Assembly: GCF_013408095.1 (NCBI RefSeq)
Contig: NZ_JACBZF010000005.1
Location: 124,001-188,000 of the forward strand
Direction of reading: 5' to 3'
Length of the DNA stretch: 64,000 nucleotides
Source: Novosphingobium marinum
GTDB taxonomy: Bacteria; Pseudomonadota; Alphaproteobacteria; Sphingomonadales; Sphingomonadaceae
Shown piece after piece: positions 25,510 through 33,126 of the stretch. Every line of letters begins with the position of its first letter. The stretch's first letter is position 1. The position numbers and the translations under genes were made by a program. The notes beneath the pieces are model-generated. The model searched no databases, had not been told where the DNA came from, and worked only from the letters and a program-made list of their open reading frames with translations.

Positions 25510-26448
25510 ATGGAAACGCGGGCAAATCATATCATTGTCGGGGCCGTCACGCTGGCGCTGCTGGCGATCCTTGCGTTCTTCATCGTGTGGATCGCCCGCC
25601 TGAACGAGGGTGAGCAGAACCGCTACGACATCTTCTTCAAGCAGTCGGTCGACGGGCTCGCGAAGGGATCGGAAGTCGCCTACTCGGGCGTGCCGGTCGG
25701 GCAGGTGACCCAGATCGAGCTGTGGGACGAGGACCCGAGCTTCGTGCGCGTGCGCATCTCCGTGAAAGAGGACGTGCCCGTCCTGCAGGGGACCACCGCG
25801 TCGATCCAGGGCAGCTTCACCGGCGTTTCCGACATCCAGCTCGAAGGCGCGCAGAAGGGTGCGCCGCCGCTGACCGAGCCGGGTCCGGAAGGCGTGCCGG
25901 TGATCCCGACGAAGCGAAGCGGCCTTGGCGAAATCCTCTCGAACGCACCGCTCCTGCTCGAACGGCTGGCGACGCTGACGGAGCGGCTGAACATGCTCCT
26001 TTCCGACGACAACCAGCGCGCGATTTCGGGCATCCTTGCCAACACCAACAGGATGAGCGCCGACCTTGCCCAGGCGACCCCTCGCATCGATGCGACGCTT
26101 GCCGAACTGCAGGGCACGCTGGGGCAGGCGACGCAGACGCTCGCCGCGTTCGAAGGCGTCGCGGGCAAGGCCGACACCTTGCTCGGCGACGAGGGCAGTT
26201 CGCTGGCCGAACAGCTGCGCGCGACACTCGCTTCCGCCGAGGAAGCCTCGAACGAGCTCAAGACCACGCTTGCCTCGGCGCAGCCGGCGCTGAACCAGGT
26301 CTCCGATTCGACGCTTCCCGCCGCCGAGGCCGCGATCCGCGACCTGCGCGCCACCAGCCGCGCGCTGCGCCGCGTTACCGAGAAGATCGACGAGCAGGGC
26401 GCTGGCGCCTTGCTCAAGGGCCCGCAACTGCCGGATTACGAGCCATGA
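25510..26448 (+). CDS. MlaD/MCE-family substrate-binding protein
   Basis: This 312-residue protein is anchored by an N-terminal helix (8-30). An MCE domain (about 38-115) follows, containing FFKQSVDGLAKGSEVAYSG and PVGQVTQIEL (quoted at the limit). A long alpha-helical C-terminal region (about 135-300), rich in Ala, Leu and Glu with ATLAEL-type repeats, probably forms the hexameric helical barrel or bundle through which lipid passes. It is coupled by ATGA to the lipoprotein gene after it. Confidence 0.92.
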   Translation: METRANHIIVGAVTLALLAILAFFIVWIARLNEGEQNRYDIFFKQSVDGLAKGSEVAYSGVPVGQVTQIELWDEDPSFVRVRISVKEDVPVLQGTTASIQGSFTGVSDIQLEGAQKGAPPLTEPGPEGVPVIPTKRSGLGEILSNAPLLLERLATLTERLNMLLSDDNQRAISGILANTNRMSADLAQATPRIDATLAELQGTLGQATQTLAAFEGVAGKADTLLGDEGSSLAEQLRATLASAEEASNELKTTLASAQPALNQVSDSTLPAAEAAIRDLRATSRALRRVTEKIDEQGAGALLKGPQLPDYEP

Positions 26449-27041
26449 CCGCACGACTTTCCAAACCCCTTGCAGCGCTGGCCGCAGCATCCGCTCTGCT
26501 CGCCGGCTGCGTCAGCTTCGGCCCCGAAGTGCCCGAACAGCTCATCGGCCTTACGCCCGAGATGACGGCGACGGCAGGGGAGATGGCCAGGGCCGACGCC
26601 GGTCCCTCTTTCGTCGTGCTCGATCCCGACGTCGGCCAGAAGCTCGACGTGCTGCGCGTGCCCGTCCAGATCGATCCGTCCTCCATCGCCTATGTGCAGG
26701 ATGCGACATGGGTCGAGCGGCCGGCGCGCCAGTTCCGCAGCCTGCTGGCCGAAACGATCCGCGCCAAGACCGGTCGGCTCGTCATCGAGGGTGACGATCT
26801 GGAAGTGACCGGCGACCTGTTCGTCTCGGGCCGCCTTCTCGACATGGGTTACGACGTCGGCTCGCAATCGGTCGTCGTGCGGTACGACGCGGTGCTTGAG
26901 GGCCGCGACGGTGCCGTCCGCTCGCGTCGCTTCGAATCGCGCGTTCCGGGCGTATCCGCAACGGCGGTGTCGGTTGCTCCGGCGCTGAACCGGGCCGCCA
27001 ACGACGTCGCACAGCAAGTCGCCGACTGGCTGGTCTCTTGA
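26445..27041 (+). CDS. ABC-type transport auxiliary lipoprotein (PqiC/MlaX-like)
   Basis: This 198-residue lipoprotein carries a clear lipobox, SALLAGC, near residue 21. The mature part fits the ABC_trans_aux family: FVVLDPDVGQKLDVLRVPVQ, YVQDATWVERPARQFRSLLAE and ARNRAANDVAQQVADWL-type ends (each quoted within limits). Such proteins sit on the inner face of the outer membrane and dock MCE transporters. The ATG overlaps the MlaD stop. This is the last gene of the four-gene operon; mlaC is absent. Confidence 0.87.
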   Translation: MTARLSKPLAALAAASALLAGCVSFGPEVPEQLIGLTPEMTATAGEMARADAGPSFVVLDPDVGQKLDVLRVPVQIDPSSIAYVQDATWVERPARQFRSLLAETIRAKTGRLVIEGDDLEVTGDLFVSGRLLDMGYDVGSQSVVVRYDAVLEGRDGAVRSRRFESRVPGVSATAVSVAPALNRAANDVAQQVADWLVS

Positions 27042-27060
27042 GGGCGGGGGCTCAGGAGCG

Positions 27061-27792
27061 TCAGCCGCGCCCGATCTCGGCGACGATGCCCGCAAGCCAT
27101 GCATGCGCGCGCTCGTCTTCGCCGATGTCGCAGACGAACTCCTGACCTCGCTTCACCGAATCGAGTTCGCCCGGAACCGCCCAGCGCCCCGGCCTCGCAT
27201 GATAGCTCAGGCCCAGTTCGCCCAGCCATGGCGGTACACGCCAGCGGTTGAGCGGGCCGCGCTCGATCGTCAGCCGCAGCGCCTTTGACGCGCGCCGGGC
27301 CACGGCGGCCTGTCCGAAATAGAGCGTGTTGTTGCGGTCCCACTCGCCCGCCATGTGCGGATGCGGTCTTGGCGGATCGCGCCACTTTGCATCCGACCGC
27401 ACTTCGTCGGGCGAGCCGCAGGCATCGACGGTCATCGTCGCGAAGATGCGGTGATGCGGTTCGCCGGTATCCTCGTCGGCGAAAAGGCCGAAGAACAGGA
27501 ACGTGTCGCCTGCGCCCACGCCCTGCTTTCGAAGGTGGCCCTGCGCCGCGCCGCACTGGCCGAACCAGCAGTATCCGTCCGCGAACATGGGATCGTCGTG
27601 GCAGGTGTCGCTCGCCGCGATGCGGCCTTTCGTCAGCCGGTTCACGATCTCCCCATGCCCCAGCGCACCGTAGGTCGCTTCCGAGCGCGAGGCGGCCGGG
27701 ATGGGAAGCGAGAGCGGACGGCCCGCGACGATCGGCGAAGGCACGCCGCCTGCGGTGGAATCGAATCCCTTGCGACTGAAGATCATGCGCAT
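27061..27792 (-). CDS. putative nucleotide-modification-associated domain 3 (Nmad3) protein
   Basis: This 243-residue cytoplasmic protein begins MRMIFSRKGFDSTAGGVPSP, followed by LPIP, CHDDP and FGQCGAAQGHL. I recognise this as the Nmad3 pattern from comparative studies of hypermodified DNA bases, where the domain is encoded near base-modifying enzymes; its activity is unknown. Later features are HRIF, a Trp-rich middle and conserved His and Cys residues. The ATG at 27792 (or 27786) follows the ATP12 gene by 11 bases. It is the last gene of a seven-gene housekeeping operon, with no modification enzyme nearby. The family call is from memory and moderately sure. Confidence 0.68.
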   Translation of the reverse strand: MRMIFSRKGFDSTAGGVPSPIVAGRPLSLPIPAASRSEATYGALGHGEIVNRLTKGRIAASDTCHDDPMFADGYCWFGQCGAAQGHLRKQGVGAGDTFLFFGLFADEDTGEPHHRIFATMTVDACGSPDEVRSDAKWRDPPRPHPHMAGEWDRNNTLYFGQAAVARRASKALRLTIERGPLNRWRVPPWLGELGLSYHARPGRWAVPGELDSVKRGQEFVCDIGEDERAHAWLAGIVAEIGRG

Positions 27793-27803
27793 GCGAGGGC
27801 GGA

Positions 27804-28499
27804 TCAGTCTCCCGCCAGCGCCGCGAAGCGCATGGCCAGTTCGAACGCCTCGAAACGCATTTTCGCGCGCTCCCCGGCCTCGGCGTCGCGGCCCCAGAGC
27901 TCGGCCTGCCAGTCCGCCTCGAACTCGGCAGCGCGCCACAGGGTCCGGGCGTCGCTGCTTGCCTCCAGCGCGGTCAGCCCGACGACCAGCGAGGCGGCGA
28001 GGCTGGTCGTCGTCTTGAGCGCGGCGAGCGCGAAGGCATCCCTGCTTTCCAGCACCGCCTGCATCCGGGCCAGCGTTTCGGCGGCCTGCGGGCGGTGGAC
28101 GATGCCGCTCACGCGCTCGAACCGCACGTCCCAGCGATGCTCCGCCGCTTCGAGCAGCGGGTCCCAGACCTCGCACTGGCGGGCATGCAGTGCCTCGCCC
28201 TCGTCGCCGCGGTAACACAGCGTGTCTGTCTCGGCATAGGGAAGCAGTTCGCGGATCGCCGCCGCGCGGTCTGGCGCGACGACATCGATCGCATAGTCGG
28301 CAAGATCGCGCATCGGGAAGGCGGCGGGATCGACCTTCTCGCCCTGCGCATCCCACTCGGCCGCAAGCGCTTCGGCGAGCGCGCGCGTCGGCACCGCCTG
28401 CGGGCGCCCGCCCACGGTCTTCACCCCGCGTCCGTCGAGGTGGACTTGCCAGCCCCCTGCGACTTCGCTTGCTTCGGCGACCTTCCAGAACCGCTTCAT
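27804..28499 (-). CDS. ATP12 family chaperone
   Basis: This 231-residue homologue of mitochondrial Atp12, the F1-ATPase alpha-subunit assembly factor, is common in alphaproteobacteria. It shows RFWKVAEA near the start, LDGRGVKTV, PTRALAEALAAEWDAQ, MRDLADYAID and ETDTLCYRG, all family landmarks. The ATG at 28499 overlaps the stop of the small membrane protein gene upstream; the longer frame would run back through that gene and the HAD gene. Confidence 0.92.
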   Translation of the reverse strand: MKRFWKVAEASEVAGGWQVHLDGRGVKTVGGRPQAVPTRALAEALAAEWDAQGEKVDPAAFPMRDLADYAIDVVAPDRAAAIRELLPYAETDTLCYRGDEGEALHARQCEVWDPLLEAAEHRWDVRFERVSGIVHRPQAAETLARMQAVLESRDAFALAALKTTTSLAASLVVGLTALEASSDARTLWRAAEFEADWQAELWGRDAEAGERAKMRFEAFELAMRFAALAGD

Positions 28500-28705
28500 T
28501 CGGGCGGGGACCGCCAGTGCCGGGCGAGGTACGTGGGCAGGAACAGCGCCTCGAACAGCCCGACGACGATGAGCAGGTAGCCGAGCACCGGCGGCCAGTC
28601 GAGCCTGCCTCCCATCACCATGACCCCGAGCACGAACAGCACTGCGCCAGAAATGCGCATGAGCTGCAGGACAAGGAAACGGTTGCGGTCTCGGTTCTCG
28701 GTCAT
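28496..28705 (-). CDS. small two-helix membrane protein, hypothetical
   Basis: This 69-residue protein has two predicted membrane helices (about 14-32 and 38-57) joined by a short GRLDWP turn, with a basic N-terminus and a short polar tail. It is linked to both neighbours by ATGA overlaps (HAD upstream, ATP12 downstream), which argues strongly that it is translated. I do not recognise a named family. Confidence 0.75.
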   Translation of the reverse strand: MTENRDRNRFLVLQLMRISGAVLFVLGVMVMGGRLDWPPVLGYLLIVVGLFEALFLPTYLARHWRSPPE

Positions 28706-29352
28706 CGCAGGAGGTGCCCTTCCAGTTGCAGGGTATTGTCGGCGACGAATTCGGCACCTGCTGCGATCAGTTCGTCGGGCGCGTGATAGCCCCACGCGAC
28801 GCCGATGGCGCGCACGCCTGCCTCGCGGGCCATGAGCATGTCGTAGGTGGTGTCTCCGATCATCACCGCCTCGGCAGGCCGTGCGCCCGCTTCGGACAGC
28901 GCGGCCTCGAGCATTTCGGGATGCGGTTTGGAGGCATTGCGGTCGGCAGTCTGGAGCGTGACAAAACGATGCGCGATGCCCAGGCTCTCCAGGCAGTGCG
29001 TCAGGCCCCGGCTCGACATTCCGGTCGCCACGCCCATCGTCCAGCCCGCCTCGGCCAGCCGCCCGAGCGTCTCGGCCATCCCCTCGATCAGCGGCTGCGA
29101 AAGCGTGCCCGCCGATCGCGCGGCGCGAAACGCGTCCTTGTAGGCCTGCACGACTTCGCCTTGCGTGCCCGCGTCGGCATCGGGAGCAAGCGCGCGCACC
29201 GCTTGCGGCAGGCTCAGCCCGACGATCCGGCGAACGTCGTTTCGCGGGGGAAGCGGCAGGTGGTGCCGGGCGAAGGCCGTCTCCATCGCCTCGCAGATGC
29301 TGGCCTGCCCGTCGATCAGGGTGCCATCGCAATCGAACACCGCGAGCTTCAC
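28702..29352 (-). CDS. HAD-superfamily hydrolase, subfamily IA (phosphoglycolate phosphatase-like)
   Basis: This 216-residue phosphatase starts at a GTG that overlaps the preceding stop (GTGA). Motif I is FDCDGTLID (nucleophile D7, acid D9), motif II is VATGMSS, motif III is the Lys in SKPHPEM, and motif IV is MIGDTTYDM. The helical cap is of C1 type. Gph-like or sugar-phosphatase activity is possible; the substrate is not evident. Confidence 0.88.
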   Translation of the reverse strand: MKLAVFDCDGTLIDGQASICEAMETAFARHHLPLPPRNDVRRIVGLSLPQAVRALAPDADAGTQGEVVQAYKDAFRAARSAGTLSQPLIEGMAETLGRLAEAGWTMGVATGMSSRGLTHCLESLGIAHRFVTLQTADRNASKPHPEMLEAALSEAGARPAEAVMIGDTTYDMLMAREAGVRAIGVAWGYHAPDELIAAGAEFVADNTLQLEGHLLR

Positions 29353-29951
29353 GGAGCGAAGGTCCGCATCAGTTCGGCAAGCGCGGGCGACCCGGCACGC
29401 TCGAGCCCCTCGATCACGCGTGCCCGGTCGGCAGCCGGGTGGTTTTGCGAAAGCTTGAAGGTCGGGCGCCAGGCCTGCACTTCCATCTCGAAGCCGGTGA
29501 TGTAGCGCATCATCGGGCGCAGCTTGTCGTCGGGCACCTCGTCCATCGACCACGCTTCGCCATTACCCAGCCGCTCCTCGTGCGTTTCGACGAGCGTGCG
29601 CAGCATGCCGTCGAGACCGTCGCCGTCCATGCGGCGAACGCGGCCTTCGAGCTCGACCGAGACGTAGTTCCAGGTCGGCACTTCCTCGCGGTCGCCGTAC
29701 CAGCGCGGCGAGACGTAGGCATCGGGACCGTTGACCACCGCGAGCACGGTCTCGCCGTCTAGATGGGCGGTCAGCGCGTTGCCGTTCGACAGGTGGAACT
29801 GCACGGCGCCGTCGCCGGTAGAGAAAAGCGGCGTGTGCGCCACGCGCGGCCCGTGCGGAGTGGCGGCAAATACCATGCCGAAGCCGATCTGCTCGACGAG
29901 TGCTTCGAGAACGGCGCGGTCCTCGAAGCGGAATGCCTGGTGCGGGTGCAT
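29349..29951 (-). CDS. PaiB-like FMN-binding split-barrel protein
   Basis: This 200-residue protein of the FMN_bind_2/PaiB family is often labelled a negative transcriptional regulator, although it lacks a DNA-binding motif. It begins MHPHQAFR and has PTWNYVSVELEG and YITGFEM, the usual markers. It may be a flavin- or heme-binding oxidoreductase. It is embedded in the operon: its ATG abuts the stop of the pseudouridine synthase gene, and its stop overlaps the HAD start. Confidence 0.87.
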   Translation of the reverse strand: MHPHQAFRFEDRAVLEALVEQIGFGMVFAATPHGPRVAHTPLFSTGDGAVQFHLSNGNALTAHLDGETVLAVVNGPDAYVSPRWYGDREEVPTWNYVSVELEGRVRRMDGDGLDGMLRTLVETHEERLGNGEAWSMDEVPDDKLRPMMRYITGFEMEVQAWRPTFKLSQNHPAADRARVIEGLERAGSPALAELMRTFAP

Positions 29952-31156
29952 CAGCGCCGCCCCCTTCCGCCGCCCTTGCCGCCGCCACTCCTGCCCCTGG
30001 GCGAGCCCGGCCCCTTGCGCACCGGGCTGCCGCCGCTGCGCGACTTGCCGCCCTTACGCTCGCCCGGCCCGGCGCTCGTCCGGCGGTCGCGCCGCTCGCC
30101 GCGCCGTTCCTTGCGAACCTGCTTGGAATGCGCTCTTGCCGCGCGCTTCTTCGCCTCGCGCGATGCTTCCACAGGTTCCTCGACCAGTTCGGCGCCGTCG
30201 GCCTCGTCGAAGCCCAGCTGCTCCATGCTTGCCGCGAAATGCGCCGGGAGCGGGGCCGTCACGTCGAGCGGCGCGCCGTCCGGGTGGTCGATTACGAGAT
30301 GGCGGGCGTGCAGGTGCATCTTGCGGCTGATCGATCCGGTCAGGAACGCGTCCTGCCCGCCGTACTTGCCGTCGCCGACGATGGGATGGCCGATGGCCGC
30401 CATGTGGACGCGAAGCTGATGCGTGCGCCCGGTCAGCGGGTGTAGCTCGACCCAGGCGGCGCGGTTTCCGGCACGGTCGACGATGCGATAGCGGGTACGC
30501 GCGGGCTGGCCGCGTTCCTCGTCGACCCACATCTTCTCGCCGCCCGTTCCCGGCTGCTTGGCCAGCGGCAGCTCGATAAGCCCGTCGGATACTTCGGGCA
30601 CGCCGATCACCAGCGCCCAGTAGACCTTCTTTGCGGAGCGACCGGAGAACCGCTTCGAGAAAAACGCCGCGCTACCGGGCGTGCGCGCGATCAGGAGGAC
30701 GCCGCTCGTGTCCTTGTCGAGCCGGTGAACGAGCCGCGGGCGCGGGCCGTCGCTGCCTTCGGGAATGAACGCGTCGAGCAGACCGTCGACGTGATTGTTC
30801 GTCTTCGTCCCACCTTGCGTGGCGAGGCCCGGCGGCTTGTTGAGCACGATCGCGGCGCGGTCCTGCGTCAGCACCATCGCATCGGCCTCTGCGATTTCCT
30901 CGTCGGTAAGCTCACGGCGCGGTCGCGCAGCCTTGCCGCCTTTCGGATCGCCGCCGGGAGGCACGCGGAGCGTCTGCCCCGTTTCGAGCCGCAAGGCGGT
31001 ATCGGCGCGCTTGCCGTCGACTCGGATCTGCCCGGTGCGCGCCCAGCGCGATACGGTGGCGAAGCCGATCTGCGGCAAGTGACGCTTGAACCAGCGGTCG
31101 AGCCGGATGCCGTCGTCGTCGGCGCCGACGGTGAACTGGCGGACGTTGTCGCTCAT
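29951..31156 (-). CDS. RluA/RluC-family 23S rRNA pseudouridine synthase with basic tail
   Basis: This 401-residue enzyme has an N-terminal S4 domain (about 16-65), a linker, and a RluA-fold catalytic domain with HRLDKDTSG (catalytic Asp in RLD, D147) and LTGRTHQLRVHMAAIGHPI (within limits). From about residue 335 it carries a 65-residue tail almost wholly of Lys, Arg, Gly and Ser. RluC-type specificity (23S U955/2504/2580) is probable. The ATG overlaps the crcB stop (ATGA). rluD is a separate paralogue at 3031. Confidence 0.88.
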   Translation of the reverse strand: MSDNVRQFTVGADDDGIRLDRWFKRHLPQIGFATVSRWARTGQIRVDGKRADTALRLETGQTLRVPPGGDPKGGKAARPRRELTDEEIAEADAMVLTQDRAAIVLNKPPGLATQGGTKTNNHVDGLLDAFIPEGSDGPRPRLVHRLDKDTSGVLLIARTPGSAAFFSKRFSGRSAKKVYWALVIGVPEVSDGLIELPLAKQPGTGGEKMWVDEERGQPARTRYRIVDRAGNRAAWVELHPLTGRTHQLRVHMAAIGHPIVGDGKYGGQDAFLTGSISRKMHLHARHLVIDHPDGAPLDVTAPLPAHFAASMEQLGFDEADGAELVEEPVEASREAKKRAARAHSKQVRKERRGERRDRRTSAGPGERKGGKSRSGGSPVRKGPGSPRGRSGGGKGGGRGRR

Positions 31157-31560
31157 ACGACCAGCCGCATCACGATAAGGCCGATATAGAGCCCGCTCAG
31201 CCCCGCGAGCACCGAGACGGCCGCGTAGAGGAACGCCTGTGCTCCCTGCCCGCGCTCCATCAGCAGCATGATCTCGAGGCTGAAAGAGGAGAACGTCGTG
31301 AACCCGCCGAGCAGGCCGACACCGATCAGCAGCCGAAGCTGCTCTCCCCCCTGTCCGAAGCGGGCAAGCCAGCCGGCGAGCACGCCCATCGCCATGCTGC
31401 CGATGACGTTGGCGGCCAGCGTCGCCCACGGGAAGGCGGCGACCACGGGCGCGCCCAGCCAGTGGGTCATCGCGCGTCCCAGCTGGTAGCGCAGGAGTGC
31501 GCCGATCCCGCCGCCGAGCGCGACGTACATCGATGCGAGGAGGGGGTGGGGCATGGCCAT
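31153..31560 (-). CDS. crcB: fluoride channel CrcB/Fluc
   Basis: CrcB forms a dual-topology dimeric fluoride exporter. The 135-residue protein has four helices, GGGIGALLRYQLGR near the N-terminus, the conserved Asn in AANVIGS, and the family hallmark GGFTTFSSFS. The start is uncertain: ATG 31560 is used, with ATG 31554 or 31530 possible. It is the first gene of the seven-gene minus-strand operon. I looked for a fluoride riboswitch upstream and did not see one. Confidence 0.92.
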   Translation of the reverse strand: MAMPHPLLASMYVALGGGIGALLRYQLGRAMTHWLGAPVVAAFPWATLAANVIGSMAMGVLAGWLARFGQGGEQLRLLIGVGLLGGFTTFSSFSLEIMLLMERGQGAQAFLYAAVSVLAGLSGLYIGLIVMRLVV

Positions 31561-31805
31561 CGCGCCCCCGCATAGACCGCCTCTTGCGACTTTCCAAATG
31601 CTTCCCATATCATAAGCAAGGCAAGTGGCGCTGTGCGCCGCACTTTTCGCGCGCGGTTTGCCTTGCCATTGCCGCACCGCTCTGCTAGCGGCGGCGCGTT
31701 CAAGCCGGCCTGTGAGGGTGCGGCCCGTTTTTACATTCATTCAACGGCTATCCGCGAAAAGCAGGTATCGCGGCTCTGCCGGTCAATTGCGAGGTGTTTC
31801 GGTTT

Positions 31806-32012
31806 ATGCAGATCATGGTACGCGACAACAACGTTGATCAGGCCCTTCGTGCGCTCAAGAAGAAGCTGCAGCGCGAGGGGGTGTACCGTGAGATGAAGCT
31901 GCGCCGTCACTACGAGAAGCCGTCCGAGAAGCGCGCCCGCGAAAAGGCCGCCGCGGTCCGCCGCGCGCGCAAGCTCGAGCGCAAGCGCGCCGAGCGCGAC
32001 GGCGTACGCTAA
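31806..32012 (+). CDS. rpsU: 30S ribosomal protein S21
   Basis: This 68-residue, very basic ribosomal protein binds at the decoding-side platform and helps initiation. [20 protein letters not shown] is the family start, so the ATG at 31806 is used rather than the in-frame GTG at 31794. The Arg/Lys-rich C-terminal helix is typical. It is monocistronic, ended by a strong terminator, and divergent from crcB. Confidence 0.96.
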   Translation: MQIMVRDNNVDQALRALKKKLQREGVYREMKLRRHYEKPSEKRAREKAAAVRRARKLERKRAERDGVR

Positions 32013-32046
32013 GCGCGCTTGATCGCGCAGCAGCGTTGAGCCAATA

Positions 32047-32080
32047 GGGCGCGAAGGATCGAATCCTCCGCGCCCTTTTT
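32047..32080 (+). terminator. intrinsic terminator of rpsU
   Basis: GGGCGCG (32047-32053) pairs with CGCGCCC (32069-32075). Inside it AGGAT pairs with ATCCT around a CGA loop, and TTTTT follows directly. It sits 35 bases after the rpsU stop. Confidence 0.92.
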
Positions 32081-32132
32081 CGTATCCGGCCCGCCTTTTC
32101 GGGGCGGTCCGCCAAGCAGACAGGTTTGCCGC

Positions 32133-32711
32133 ATGTCCGAAGTTACCCGCGTTCCCCTCCAGCCGATCGCCAAGGGCGCGCTGTCGAAACTCTGGCTCGG
32201 CATCGCCGTCGTCGCGCTTGCCGCGGGCGGTATCGCCTGGGCCGCGCTGCCTCCCTCGGTCGACGTGACCACGCTGGCAGAGGGCACCGGCCCGTCGCCC
32301 ACATCGCAGGATGTCGCGCTCGTCAACTACAAGGGCATGCTCCCGGACGGCACCGTGTTCGACCAGGGCGAACGCGCGGTGTTCCCGCTCAACGAGGTCG
32401 TTCCCGGCTTCGCCCGCGCGCTTTCCCAGATGCAGCGCGGCGGCCGCTACCGCGCCGAGATCCCCGCCGCGCTTGCCTATGGCGACGAGCAGGTGGGAGA
32501 TGTTCCGGCGGGCAGCGACCTGACGTTCGAGATCGAACTGCTCGACTATCGCAGCCGCGCGGAGATCGAGCAGCAGCAGCGGATCATGCAGCAGCTCCAG
32601 CAGATGCAGGGCCAGCAAATGCAGGGAATGCCCGGCGGCATGCCGCCCGGAGCCGTCCCGCCGGGCACGGGCGCTCCCGGCGAACCGCCGGCAGGCGTTC
32701 CGCAACCCTGA
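32133..32711 (+). CDS. FKBP-type peptidyl-prolyl cis-trans isomerase, membrane-anchored
   Basis: This 192-residue isomerase has an N-terminal membrane helix (about 19-40) that anchors it facing the periplasm. The FKBP domain (about 58-140) contains VNYKGMLPDGTVFDQG, VVPGFARAL and AALAYGDEQVG, and ends DLTFEIELLDY. A 50-residue low-complexity tail follows, first Gln/Met-rich and then Pro/Gly-rich, of unknown purpose. It lies between rpsU and gatC, about 110 bases from the latter. Confidence 0.9.
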   Translation: MSEVTRVPLQPIAKGALSKLWLGIAVVALAAGGIAWAALPPSVDVTTLAEGTGPSPTSQDVALVNYKGMLPDGTVFDQGERAVFPLNEVVPGFARALSQMQRGGRYRAEIPAALAYGDEQVGDVPAGSDLTFEIELLDYRSRAEIEQQQRIMQQLQQMQGQQMQGMPGGMPPGAVPPGTGAPGEPPAGVPQP

Positions 32712-32823
32712 GACCCCGCACGCTCCCCACCCGCTTGAAGCGGGCGGGGCGCGGTGTTAGCGCGCATCAGGGCAGGGCCGGTCCGTTCCGGCCCGCTTTC
32801 ACAGAACGCACCAAGGAACTGCC

Positions 32824-33126
32824 ATGTCGGTCGATACCGCAACAGTGGCCAAGATCGCCTCGCTCGCCCGGATAAAGCTGTCCGAGGAAGAGCTTGCGGC
32901 GATGGTCCCCGAACTCAACGCGATCCTCGGCTGGGTCGAGCAACTCGGCGAGGTCGACGTGTCCGGCATCGAGCCGATGACCGCGGTGATAGAGAACCAC
33001 CTGCGGCTGCGCGCGGACGAGATCGACGCCGATCCGCTGACCGGCGGCGGCAAGCGCGACGCCGTGCTGGCCAACGCTCCTGCCGCAGAGCACGGCTTCT
33101 TCGGCGTCCCCAAGGTGATCGAATGA
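32824..33126 (+). CDS. gatC: aspartyl/glutamyl-tRNA amidotransferase subunit C
   Basis: GatC is the small subunit that stabilises GatA-GatB in the enzyme converting Glu-tRNA-Gln and Asp-tRNA-Asn to the amidated forms. It is 100 residues, with [13 protein letters not shown] at the start and [14 protein letters not shown] in the middle, as expected. The start has AAGGA upstream. It is coupled to gatA by ATGA. Confidence 0.95.
   Translation: MSVDTATVAKIASLARIKLSEEELAAMVPELNAILGWVEQLGEVDVSGIEPMTAVIENHLRLRADEIDADPLTGGGKRDAVLANAPAAEHGFFGVPKVIE

Noticed and set aside
31561..31805. fluoride riboswitch upstream of crcB
   Set aside because: I looked on the minus strand for the conserved crcB-motif pairing and loop sequences and found none; only ordinary divergent promoter space with rpsU is apparent.
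32718..32752. GC-rich hairpin after the FKBP gene (CCCGC-TTGAA-GCGGG)
   Set aside because: It can fold, but no U-run follows and the gatC leader begins just after, so it was not called a terminator.
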